From Bradyrhizobium frederickii (GTDB taxonomy: Bacteria > Pseudomonadota > Alphaproteobacteria > Rhizobiales > Xanthobacteraceae), in NCBI RefSeq assembly GCF_004570865.1, contig NZ_SPQS01000007.1:124001-188000 (forward strand): a DNA stretch of 64,000 nt, given 5' to 3'. Every line of letters starts with the position of its first letter. Position 1 is the stretch's first letter. A program made the position numbers and the translations under genes. Positions 25,168 through 32,760 of the stretch are shown piece by piece. The notes under the pieces were generated by a model, which saw only the letters and a program-made list of their open reading frames with translations, did no database searches and was not told the origin of the DNA.

Positions 25168-26910
25168 TCAGGCGGAGGCGCGGATGCGCTGCTTGTCGTA
25201 GAGATCCTTCTCGTCGTCGGCGATCGGCACGACATAGGGCTCGACCGCGCGCTTCGCGCTGGTCATCTTGCCGTCCTGCTTGCTCAGAAGGGTGTGGCAG
25301 AACCAGTTCTCGTTGTCCTTTTCCGGAAAGTCGGTGCGCCAGTGATAGAGGCCCCAGCGGCTTTCCTCGCGGTAGAGCGAGGCGTGCGCGGCCATGTCGG
25401 CGCAGTCCATGATCGACTGCACTTCGAGCGCGCGGAGCAGCTCGTGCGCGTTGCGCGCGATCATGCGCTCTTGCATATCCTCCCGCGCCTCGGCGAGGCG
25501 GCGCATGCCGAGCTCGTATTTGCGCGTGACTTTCGGCGGCTGGAGATAATCATTGACCAGACGACGGGTCTTGTATTCGACCTGGTTGGGCGGAATGCCG
25601 TCCTCGCGCTTCGTCGGCGTCATCACGCGGTCGCGCTCCATCGCGACATCGGCCGCGTCGAACTCAGCAAAATCATGGCTGTCGGCGAACTCCATCGCGT
25701 CGATGCCCGCGACCGAGCCGTTGGTGAAAGCGCCGAGCATGTAATTGTGCGGCACGCTCGCCATGTCGCCGGCGGCGTAGAGACCGGGCACGGTGGTGCG
25801 CGCATTGTCGTCGACGAACACGCCGGAGGCACTATGGCCCGAGCAGAAGCCGATCTCGGAAATGTGCATCTCGATCGACTCGCTGCGGTAGTCGACGCCC
25901 CGTCCTTGCTGGAACAGCCCGCGCGTCGGCCGCTCCACCTTGTGCAGCGTGGATTCGATCTCCGAGATGGTGTCCGGATGCAGATGCTTGAGCTGGAGGA
26001 ACACCGGGCCCTTGCCGGACAAGAGCTCGTTGTAGAACTCCAGCATCATCTGGCCCGACCAGTAGTCGCATTCGATGAAGCGCGACCCCTCGTTATTCGC
26101 CGTATACGCGCCGAAGGGACCGGCGACATAGGCGCAGGCCGGGCCGTTATAGTCCTTGATCAGCGGATTGATCTGGAAGCATTCGAGGTTCGCGAGCGCG
26201 GCGCCGGCATGATAGGCCATGGCGTAGCCGTCGCCGGAATTGGCGGCGTTCTCATAAGTGCCGAACATGTAGCCCGAGGTCGGCAGGCCGAGGCGGCCGG
26301 CGGCGCCCATGCAGAGGATCACGGCCTTGGCCTTGATCACCAGCATCTCGGCGGTACGGGTGTTGACGCTCACCGCGCCGGCGATGCGGCCGTCCGACGA
26401 TTTCAGCAGCCGCGTCGCCATGTAACGGTTGGAGATCAGGATGCGGGCCCGGCGGAGCTGGCGATAGAGCGCCTTTTTCACGGTCTCGCCGTTCGGCATC
26501 GGCAGCACATAGGTGCCGATGTGGTGCACCTTCTTGACGGCATAGTCGCCGTTCTCGTTCTTGAGGAATCGGATGCCGAAACTGTCGAGCTCCTCGATGA
26601 TCTTGTAGCAGTTCTGGGCGTATTTATAGACCGCCTTCTGGTCGACGATGCCGTCATTGGCGATGGTGATTTCCTTGGTGTACTGTTCCGGCGTCGCATA
26701 GCCGGGGATGACGGCGTTGTTCAGCCCGTCCATGCCCATCGAGATCGCGCCGGAGCGCTTGACGTTGGCCTTTTCGAGCAGGACGACGTTGGCCTTCGGG
26801 TTCTTCAGCTTCGCCTTCAGCGCCGCCATCGGGCCGGCCGTGCCGCCGCCGATCACCAGCACATCGCAGGAAACCTCCGAAAGTCCGTCGACGATCTGAT
26901 CTAGTGCCAT
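25168..26910 (-). CDS. AprA/fumarate reductase-like FAD flavoprotein
   Basis: The 580-residue protein is a member of the succinate dehydrogenase/fumarate reductase/AprA flavoprotein family. The FAD-binding GGGTAGPMAA is at residues 21-30, RSGAISMGMDGLN at about 51-63, and GLYAAGDMASVPH near residue 395, followed by a C-terminal helical domain. The ATG at 26910 has AGGAG 8 bases upstream. Pairing with an AprB-like ferredoxin points to an AprBA-type heterodimer, but I cannot see the substrate. It is not accompanied by sat, qmo or dsr genes, so dissimilatory sulfate metabolism is not indicated. Classic succinate dehydrogenase is also unlikely because no membrane anchors are present. Confidence 0.83.
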   Translation of the reverse strand: MALDQIVDGLSEVSCDVLVIGGGTAGPMAALKAKLKNPKANVVLLEKANVKRSGAISMGMDGLNNAVIPGYATPEQYTKEITIANDGIVDQKAVYKYAQNCYKIIEELDSFGIRFLKNENGDYAVKKVHHIGTYVLPMPNGETVKKALYRQLRRARILISNRYMATRLLKSSDGRIAGAVSVNTRTAEMLVIKAKAVILCMGAAGRLGLPTSGYMFGTYENAANSGDGYAMAYHAGAALANLECFQINPLIKDYNGPACAYVAGPFGAYTANNEGSRFIECDYWSGQMMLEFYNELLSGKGPVFLQLKHLHPDTISEIESTLHKVERPTRGLFQQGRGVDYRSESIEMHISEIGFCSGHSASGVFVDDNARTTVPGLYAAGDMASVPHNYMLGAFTNGSVAGIDAMEFADSHDFAEFDAADVAMERDRVMTPTKREDGIPPNQVEYKTRRLVNDYLQPPKVTRKYELGMRRLAEAREDMQERMIARNAHELLRALEVQSIMDCADMAAHASLYREESRWGLYHWRTDFPEKDNENWFCHTLLSKQDGKMTSAKRAVEPYVVPIADDEKDLYDKQRIRASA

Positions 26911-26970
26911 CACTTGCTCCTGGTTCGCCGATCCCGGCGCCTTTGCATCAGAGTTGTTCAGGGGGCGTCG

Positions 26971-26995
26971 CGGCGATAGCAATTAGTTGTCGCCG
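26971..26995. promoter_or_regulatory. AACTAATYG box A upstream of the flavoprotein gene
   Basis: The minus strand contains CAACTAATTG, flanked by long inverted arms CGGCGA (26971-26976) and TCGCCG (26990-26995). The 9-base core AACTAATTG lies about 70 bases from the start codon. Three more copies precede other genes of the cluster. Confidence 0.6.
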
Positions 26996-27011
26996 GAGCG
27001 CGATTTGCCCC

Positions 27012-27785
27012 TCAGCGCTCGACAAAGGCCTTCTCGATCACGAAATGGCCGGGCCGGCTGTGATTGCCCTCGACGAAGCCGCGCGCCGAGAACATCGCGT
27101 GAAGCTCTTCCAGCATCGCGGGGCTACCGCACAGCATGATGCGGTCGGTCTCGATATCGAGGCCCGATAGCCCGACGTCCTCGAACAGCTGGTTCGAGGC
27201 GATCAGATCGGTGATGCGGCCGCGGTTCCGGAACGGCTCGCGGGTCACGGTCGGGTAGTAGACCAGCTTGTCGCGGATCAGCGGTCCGAAGAATTCGTGG
27301 TCGCGCAGGCTTTCGACGACATTTTCGCCATAGGCCAGCTCGGAGACCTGGCGGCAACCATGGGCGAGCACGATCGTCTGGTAATTCTCGTAGACGTCGG
27401 GGTCCTTGATCAGGCTGGCGAAGGGCGCAAGGCCCGTGCCGGTCGAGAGCAGCAGCAGGCGCTTTCCCGGAATGAGATTGCCTGTGATCAGCGTGCCCGT
27501 CGCCTTGCGGCCGATCAGGATGGTGTCGCCTTCCCTGATCTTCTGCAGGCGCGAGGTCAGCGGGCCGTCCTGCACCTTGATCGAGAAGAATTCGAGCGCC
27601 TCCTCGTGGTTGGCGCTGGCCATGCTGTAGGCGCGCGTGAGGGGCTTGCCCTCGACCTCGAGCCCGATCATCGCGAACTGGCCGTTCTGGAAACGGAAGC
27701 CGGGATCGCGCGTCGCGGTGAAGCTGAACAGGGAATCGGTCCAGTGCCGAACCGACAGAACCGTTTCCTTCTGAAAGGCGCTCAT
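27012..27785 (-). CDS. fpr: Ferredoxin-NADP+ reductase
   Basis: The 257-residue protein is the bacterial Fpr type. FAD binding is shown by RAYSMAS at about residues 51-57, NADP binding by STGTGLAPFASLI and AHGCRQVSELAYG, and the family C terminus by GRPGHFVIEKAFVER. It would move electrons between NADPH and the adjacent ferredoxin. It is upstream of, and in the same direction as, the flavoprotein gene with its own AACTAATYG box, and divergent from the DUF971 gene. Confidence 0.93.
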   Translation of the reverse strand: MSAFQKETVLSVRHWTDSLFSFTATRDPGFRFQNGQFAMIGLEVEGKPLTRAYSMASANHEEALEFFSIKVQDGPLTSRLQKIREGDTILIGRKATGTLITGNLIPGKRLLLLSTGTGLAPFASLIKDPDVYENYQTIVLAHGCRQVSELAYGENVVESLRDHEFFGPLIRDKLVYYPTVTREPFRNRGRITDLIASNQLFEDVGLSGLDIETDRIMLCGSPAMLEELHAMFSARGFVEGNHSRPGHFVIEKAFVER

Positions 27786-27855
27786 GATCTCTCCTTCTCG
27801 ATGACGCCAAGGTCAGGGCAAGAGAAGAGTCCGGCAATTCGGAAGTGGGTTTCTC

Positions 27856-27872
27856 GGTCGATTAGTTTCCCA
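27856..27872. promoter_or_regulatory. AACTAATYG box B upstream of fpr
   Basis: The minus strand reads GGGAAACTAATCGACCG; the core is at 27859-27867, about 75 bases from the fpr start. It shares the 11-mer AACTAATCGAC with box D upstream of the binding-protein gene. Confidence 0.6.
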
Positions 27873-27889
27873 TTTCGCGGGGCGATCAT

Positions 27890-27902
27890 CGAACTGAGTT
27901 CG
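27890..27902. promoter_or_regulatory. Palindrome CGAACT-G-AGTTCG in the fpr/DUF971 divergent promoter
   Basis: A perfect 6+6 base inverted repeat lies midway between boxes B and C in the 194-base divergent region. It could be the site of a second regulator. Confidence 0.35.
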
Positions 27903-27917
27903 GTGGTCGTGCCCTCG

Positions 27918-27932
27918 CCGGCAATTAGTTGC
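27918..27932. promoter_or_regulatory. AACTAATYG box C upstream of the DUF971 gene
   Basis: The plus strand reads CCGGCAATTAGTTGC, a near-palindrome GCAA-YTAR-TTGC. On the minus strand it contains AACTAATTG. It ends 47 bases before the start codon at 27980 and may also serve fpr. Confidence 0.6.
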
Positions 27933-27979
27933 TATTCGTGCACGCCCGCGCCGACATAGATAGAAGTCGGAGGTTCGTC

Positions 27980-28285
27980 ATGACCATGACCGCATTGGTG
28001 GCGCCGACCGTGGCCGACTATGAAGCCAGCGCCGATCTCGCCGCGCTTCTCGTCCGCACCACGCAGGACGATGCGCTGAGCGTCTCTGCCGAAACACTTC
28101 GCCTCTCCTGCAAATGCGCCCACTGCACCCGCGCCCGCTTCGACGGCCGCTTCCCGGCAACGTTTCCAGGAATTGCGATCACCGAGATCGGCGATCTCGG
28201 CTACGGGCTGAACATCTCGTTCTCGGACGGGCATAACAGGGGAATCTACCCGAAGCCGTATCTGCTGAGCCTGGCGGGGCGTTGA
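27980..28285 (+). CDS. DUF971 (GBBH-like N-terminal domain) protein
   Basis: The 101-residue protein is a stand-alone DUF971 domain with a cysteine cluster CKCAHC at residues 44-49 and ISFSDGHNRGIYPKPYL near the C terminus, matching the family's zinc- or cluster-binding motif and its usual end. A GGAGG ribosome binding site precedes the ATG. DUF971 domains occur in gamma-butyrobetaine hydroxylase and fused to Mrp/HCF101 iron-sulfur carriers, so a role in iron-sulfur handling for the neighbouring ferredoxin is plausible but unproven. Confidence 0.82.
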   Translation: MTMTALVAPTVADYEASADLAALLVRTTQDDALSVSAETLRLSCKCAHCTRARFDGRFPATFPGIAITEIGDLGYGLNISFSDGHNRGIYPKPYLLSLAGR

Positions 28286-28295
28286 CCAATGTCGT

Positions 28296-28392
28296 CATTC
28301 CGGGGCGCCCGGAGGGCGAGCCCGGAATCCATAACCCCCGCTCGTGGTTATGGATTCCGGGTCTGCGAGCCTTGCGCGCATCCCGGAATGAC
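28296..28392. repeat. Palindromic intergenic repeat, GTCATTCCGGGGCGC family, copy 1
   Basis: Starts GTCATTCCGGGGCG and ends CATCCCGGAATGAC; the centre holds a second hairpin with GGAATCCATAA and TTATGGATTCC arms. A related copy is at 52755-52881. It separates the DUF971 and regulator genes. Confidence 0.78.
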
Positions 28393-28468
28393 GCCGGAGG
28401 TTGGCGCTTTCGATCTGGCACGGACATTGCTCCTCTTTAGAGCGATTTGAACGTTCCGGAGGCAGGTG

Positions 28469-29242
28469 ATGTTGCAGGCGGCGAATGCGGTTCGCGGGGC
28501 CGTTCCCCCGGCAGTCCGGCCCGCGGGCAGCTCCTCGCTGCTGCTCACCGAGAACCAGCAATGGATCGGCGGACCGCCGCCGCTGATGGACAAGCTGTCG
28601 CCGCGCGAGCGGGAGCTGGTGCTGAAACAGGGCCGGCGAAAAGTGCTGAACCGCGGCCAGACCCTGTTCAACCAGGGCGGCAAGCATGACGGCATCTGGC
28701 TGATCGAGAGCGGCCGCATCCGCGTGTTCTACACCTCGCCGCAGGGGCGCGAGATTACGCTCGCCTATTGGCATGTTGGCAATTTCGTCGGCGGCCCCGA
28801 AGTGTTCGAAGGCACCGTGCACCAATGGTCGGGCGTCGCCTCGAGCAATTGCAGCGTCGTGCACCTGCCCGGCAAGGAACTGCGGTCCCTTGCCGCCGAG
28901 ATCCCGAACCTTGCCATCGGCCTGATCGAGGGCCTGACCTTCAAGGGCAAATGCTATTCGGCCCTGGCGCAGATGCTGGGGACGCGCTCGATCACCCAGC
29001 GCCTTGCGCATCTGCTCTTGCATCTCGTCGAGCTCTACGGCGTCGACGACGCCGACGGTACCGTGATCGCCGCGGCTTTCACCCACGCCGACATTGCCCA
29101 CATGGTCGGCGCCACCAGGCAGTGGGTCACCATCAGCCTGAAGCGCATGCAGGAAAAGGGAATCGTGCAGACCAAGCGGTCGCAGATCGTGGTCTGCCGG
29201 ACCGACGTGCTGGAGGAGATGCGCGGTCACGCATCCGACTAG
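28469..29242 (+). CDS. CRP/FNR-family transcriptional regulator with atypical recognition helix
   Basis: The 257-residue protein has an N-terminal extension of about 45 residues, a cyclic-nucleotide-binding-like beta barrel (about 50-165), a dimerisation helix and a winged helix (FTHADIAHMVGATRQWVTIS at about 204-223). The recognition helix reads TRQWVT, lacking the Arg-Glu pair (R-E) with which CRP and FNR read TGTGA or TTGAT. There is no N-terminal cysteine cluster, so it is not an FNR-type oxygen sensor. ATG 28469 has GGAGG upstream; a GTG three bases earlier is less likely. It is in the middle of the redox-transport cluster and is the natural candidate reader of the AACTAATYG boxes. Confidence 0.85.
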   Translation: MLQAANAVRGAVPPAVRPAGSSSLLLTENQQWIGGPPPLMDKLSPRERELVLKQGRRKVLNRGQTLFNQGGKHDGIWLIESGRIRVFYTSPQGREITLAYWHVGNFVGGPEVFEGTVHQWSGVASSNCSVVHLPGKELRSLAAEIPNLAIGLIEGLTFKGKCYSALAQMLGTRSITQRLAHLLLHLVELYGVDDADGTVIAAAFTHADIAHMVGATRQWVTISLKRMQEKGIVQTKRSQIVVCRTDVLEEMRGHASD

Positions 29243-29321
29243 ACGAATTTGCGACCAAGGCCGGTGCACAGGCAAGCGGCTTTATAGTGCAGGACTGCCC
29301 AAGGAGTATGCAATCACCTTT

Positions 29322-29340
29322 TCCCGGCAACTAATCGACT
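29322..29340. promoter_or_regulatory. AACTAATYG box D upstream of the NosL-fused binding protein
   Basis: CCCGGCAACTAATCGACTGC on the plus strand; the core AACTAATCG is at 29329-29337, about 75-90 bases before the start codon. It is the clearest match to box B. Confidence 0.6.
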
Positions 29341-29423
29341 GCGGTCACCATTCCGGATTTGCCCTACCCCCGCCCTCACCCAATCATGGCAACCACAGCA
29401 CATCCAACCGAATGAGGATGAGA

Positions 29424-30845
29424 ATGGTCCGCCATCTTTCCACGCTCTCGATCGCGATGTCGGTGACGTCGCTGGCGCTACTGGTCACGCAGCCGGCCTC
29501 GGCGGAAACCGTCACGCTCGGTATCGGAACGCAGGACACCACGACCAATACGGTGACTGCCGGCGTCGTCATCCGCCAGCTCCATCTTCTGGAAAAATAT
29601 CTGCCCAAGGACGGGAAATACGCCAACATCAAGTTCGAGCTGGAGTGGCAGAACTTCACCTCCGGTCCGCCCGTCACCAATGCCATGATGGCGAACAAGC
29701 TGCAGATCGGCATGATGGGCGACTATCCCCTGATCGTGAACGGCTTCACCTTCGAGAGCAACCCGGAGAGCAAGAGCCGGCTGATGGGCATCGCCGCCTA
29801 CAGCCTGTCCGGCTCCGGCAATGGCATGGTGGTCCACAAGGATTCGCCCTACTACGACCTCGCCGATCTCAAGGGCAAGCTGGTCAGCGTTCCCTTCGGC
29901 TCCGCCGCGCACGGCATGGTGCTGAAGGCGATGCAGGATCGCGGCTACGCATCGGACTTCTTCCAGCTCGTCAGCCAGAGCCCCGAGGTCGGCTCGACCA
30001 ATCTCCAGGAGAAGAAGATCGACGCGCATGCCGACTTCGTCCCTTTCGCCGAGCTGCTGCCGTTCCGCGGCTTCGCGCGAAAGATCTTCGACGGCGTCGA
30101 GACGAACTTGCCGACCTTCCACGGCATCGTGGTCCGCACCGACTTCGCGGAAAAATATCCGGAGGTCGTCGTCGCTTATTTCAAGGCGCTGATCGCCGCC
30201 AATCAGTGGTTGCGCGACGATCCCAAGCTGGCCGCCGAAAAAATCCAGGAATGGACCGGCATCAACAAGGAGGTCGTCTACATCTTCCTGGGGCCGAGCG
30301 GCAACATGACCACCGATCCCACGATCAAGCCGGCGCTGATCGATGCGGCCACGACCGACGTCAAGGTGCTGCAGAATCTCGGCCGCATGAAGGAGTTCGA
30401 TCCCAAGAAATGGGTCGACGACAGCTACATCCGAAAGGCCTATGCCGAGATGAAGCTCGACTACGACGCACAGCTAGCCAGAACGAACAATTACGAGATC
30501 TCCGGCGAAGATGCCTTCTGCAAGAAGCAGATCGCCGATCCGCGCAAGGCCGGCGAGGTCTGGGTGGATGATGCGGGCATCATGCCCTTCTCGTCCGCCG
30601 CCTGCACCCTCGGGGCTTACGCCGACTACAAGGCCAAGGGCAAGAAGATCAACGTCGCCTATGTCTTCGACACGACGCGCGGCATCAAGCTGTTCGCCGA
30701 CCAAGCCTTCTTCGCGGTCGGCAATGGCGAGGTCGCCCCGTTCCTTCTCAAGAAGGACGCCGAAGCCTACGCCGCCAAGGTCAGCGGCAAGGTGCTCGGC
30801 TTCGACGACGCGGTGAAGGCCGCCGTCGGCGGAGGCAAGACGTGA
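29424..30845 (+). CDS. NrtA/SsuA-type ABC binding protein with a NosL-like C-terminal domain
   Basis: The 473-residue protein begins with a signal peptide (QPASA before ETVTLG). Residues from about 26 to 345 form a periplasmic binding domain of the nitrate/sulfonate/taurine class (NAMMANKLQIGMMGDYPLI, LKGKLVSVPFGSAAHGM). The last 110 residues resemble NosL: VAYVFDTTRG, AFFAVGNGEVAPF, then KKDAEAYAAKVSGKVLGFDD. Two cysteines (in DAFCKK and SAACTL) are in this part. NosL is a copper-binding accessory lipoprotein of nitrous oxide reductase; here the lipobox and CxxCGM copper motif are absent. ATG 29424 is preferred because GAGGATGAG lies just before it; ATG 29412 is possible. Its stop overlaps the permease start (GTGA). 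Confidence 0.85.
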   Translation: MVRHLSTLSIAMSVTSLALLVTQPASAETVTLGIGTQDTTTNTVTAGVVIRQLHLLEKYLPKDGKYANIKFELEWQNFTSGPPVTNAMMANKLQIGMMGDYPLIVNGFTFESNPESKSRLMGIAAYSLSGSGNGMVVHKDSPYYDLADLKGKLVSVPFGSAAHGMVLKAMQDRGYASDFFQLVSQSPEVGSTNLQEKKIDAHADFVPFAELLPFRGFARKIFDGVETNLPTFHGIVVRTDFAEKYPEVVVAYFKALIAANQWLRDDPKLAAEKIQEWTGINKEVVYIFLGPSGNMTTDPTIKPALIDAATTDVKVLQNLGRMKEFDPKKWVDDSYIRKAYAEMKLDYDAQLARTNNYEISGEDAFCKKQIADPRKAGEVWVDDAGIMPFSSAACTLGAYADYKAKGKKINVAYVFDTTRGIKLFADQAFFAVGNGEVAPFLLKKDAEAYAAKVSGKVLGFDDAVKAAVGGGKT

Positions 30846-31753
30846 GCAGTCCCGCCCTCCTCAGACATCCCGAGGACAGCATGCCGGCAACAGCCGTCGC
30901 AGAGGCGGGACCTGCGCCCGCCGTTATCGCCCAGCCTACGACGCCGCCTTCCTTCGGCACACTCGCGCTGCGCTGGTACCGACTCAATCGGGCCGGGCTG
31001 CGCGCGACCGCGATCGGCGTGATTTCGTTGCTCGCCTTCCTGCTGGTCTGGCACCTGCTCACGACCTATCGCGTCGTATTCTTCGTGCGCTTCACCAACG
31101 TGCCCTCGCCGCTTGCGGTCTATGCAAGCTTCACCAAGGCGATCCACGATCCCAAATTCCTGATGCACATCGTGCTGAGCTGCCGGCGCATCTTCATCGG
31201 CTTCTCGCTCGCCGCCATCGTCGGCGTCCCGCTCGGACTGATCATGGGCCGTTTCAAGCTGGTGCACGAGATCATCTTCCCGGTCGCGGAAGTGCTGCGG
31301 CCGATCCCGGCGATCGCCTGGGTGCCGATGGCGATCATGCTGTGGCCGACCAACGAGCAGAGCATCGTCTTCATCACCTTCCTCGGCTCGTTCTTCCCGA
31401 TCCTGGTCAACACCCTGCACGGCATGTCGCTGGTCGATCCCGTGCTGGTGCGCGCCGCGCAATGTCTCGGCGCGCGCGAGCGATCGATCTTCCGCGAGGT
31501 GTATTTCCCGGCCTCGCTGCCGCACATCTTCACCGGCCTCACGGTCGGCATGGGCGTCGCATGGGTGTCGCTGATCGCCGCCGAGATGATCTCGGGTCAG
31601 TACGGCATCGGCTACTTCACCTGGGAGGCCTATTCGCTGGTCCAGTACGCCGACATCGCGCTCGGCATGATCGCGATCGGCGTGCTCGGGCTCGGATCGA
31701 GCGTCCTGATCAGAGGCGCCGGACGATTGGTGATGCCGTGGAGGTCGACATGA
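30842..31753 (+). CDS. ABC transporter permease (nitrate/sulfonate/taurine type)
   Basis: The 303-residue protein has about six membrane helices and the BPD_transp_1 signature EAA-loop (LVRAAQCLGARERSIFREVY, then FPASLPHIF). It is of the SsuC/TauC/NrtB type. The GTG start at 30842 overlaps the binding-protein stop, and its stop overlaps the ATPase ATG, so all three genes are coupled. The substrate is unknown. Confidence 0.88.
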   Translation: MSSPALLRHPEDSMPATAVAEAGPAPAVIAQPTTPPSFGTLALRWYRLNRAGLRATAIGVISLLAFLLVWHLLTTYRVVFFVRFTNVPSPLAVYASFTKAIHDPKFLMHIVLSCRRIFIGFSLAAIVGVPLGLIMGRFKLVHEIIFPVAEVLRPIPAIAWVPMAIMLWPTNEQSIVFITFLGSFFPILVNTLHGMSLVDPVLVRAAQCLGARERSIFREVYFPASLPHIFTGLTVGMGVAWVSLIAAEMISGQYGIGYFTWEAYSLVQYADIALGMIAIGVLGLGSSVLIRGAGRLVMPWRST

Positions 31754-32622
31754 GCGAGACGATCGCGAGCACGCCAAAGGGCCATATCGAGGTCAAGAAC
31801 TTCTCCCTCGCCTACGAGACCATCGAGGGAGCGGTGCAGGCCGTCACGGACACGCAGATCCACGTGAAGCCCGGCGAGTTCGTCTCGATCGTCGGCCCCT
31901 CCGGCTGCGGGAAGTCGACGCTGCTCAACGCAGTCGCCGGCTTCCTGAAGCCGACCACCGGCATCGTCACCGTTGACGGCGAGCGCGTGAACGGTCCCAG
32001 CGCCGAGCGCGGCATGGTGTTCCAGCAATATTCGCTGTTTCCCTGGAAGACGGTGCGTGAGAACGTCGAGTTCGGCCTGAAGATGCGCGGCATGCCGCGC
32101 TCGCAACGCGAGCGCGCGGCACGTACGCTGCTCGGCCTTGCCGGACTTGAAGCCTTCGAGAAGCACTATCCCGAAAAACTCTCCGGCGGCATGAAGCAGC
32201 GCGTCGGCATCGTCCGCGCGCTGGCGACGGGGCCGAAGGTGCTGCTGCTGGACGAGCCGTTCGGTGCACTCGACGCGCAGACCCGCGTCATCATGCAGCA
32301 GATCCTCACCAACATGTGGCAGCGGCTCAAGATCTCGGTGCTGTTCGTCACCCACGATATCGACGAGGCGATCTTCCTGTCCGATCGCGTCTACTGCATG
32401 ACCGCGCGCCCCGGCTCGATCAAGGCGGAAATCCCGATCCCGCTGGAGCGGCCGCGGCAGCAATCGATGATGATGTCGTCGGAGTTCTTGGCGCTACGCC
32501 GCGGGCTGATGTCGCTGATCCGCGAGGAAAGCCTGAAGGCGATGGGCGGCGAGATCAACGACATGGGCATGCAGGGGCTGAGCATCGAGCTGCATGGGCA
32601 CTCGCTGGCGGATGTGATCTGA
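31750..32622 (+). CDS. ABC transporter ATPase (nitrate/sulfonate/taurine type)
   Basis: The 290-residue ATPase has Walker A GPSGCGKST, Q-loop QQYSLFPWKTV, signature LSGGMKQRV, Walker B LLLDEPFGALD and the switch histidine in FVTHDIDEA. This set is that of SsuB/TauB/NrtD. The ATG overlaps the permease stop. A longer frame to 31342 runs through the permease and is rejected. Confidence 0.9.
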   Translation: MSETIASTPKGHIEVKNFSLAYETIEGAVQAVTDTQIHVKPGEFVSIVGPSGCGKSTLLNAVAGFLKPTTGIVTVDGERVNGPSAERGMVFQQYSLFPWKTVRENVEFGLKMRGMPRSQRERAARTLLGLAGLEAFEKHYPEKLSGGMKQRVGIVRALATGPKVLLLDEPFGALDAQTRVIMQQILTNMWQRLKISVLFVTHDIDEAIFLSDRVYCMTARPGSIKAEIPIPLERPRQQSMMMSSEFLALRRGLMSLIREESLKAMGGEINDMGMQGLSIELHGHSLADVI

Positions 32623-32654
32623 CCTGACCATCCCGTTCGCGGCGATGACGGTCT

Positions 32655-32745
32655 CGTAGGGTGGGCAAAGCGAAGCGTGCCCACCACCTGTCGCCATACT
32701 GGAGAGATCGTGGGCACGGCGCTTCACGCCTTTGCCCACCCTACG
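32655..32745. repeat. Palindromic intergenic repeat, CGTAGGGTGGGCAAAG family, copy 2
   Basis: Starts CGTAGGGTGGGCAAAGCG and ends GCCTTTGCCCACCCTACG. It lies between the convergent ABC ATPase and YeiH genes, so it can terminate or stabilise both transcripts. Confidence 0.82.
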
Positions 32746-32760
32746 GCAGGTTTGCCCTGA

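Noticed and set aside
25168..26910. Flavoprotein as part of dissimilatory sulfate reduction (true AprA)
   Set aside because: No sat, qmo or dsr genes are near, and the sequence only resembles AprA; kept as AprA-like.
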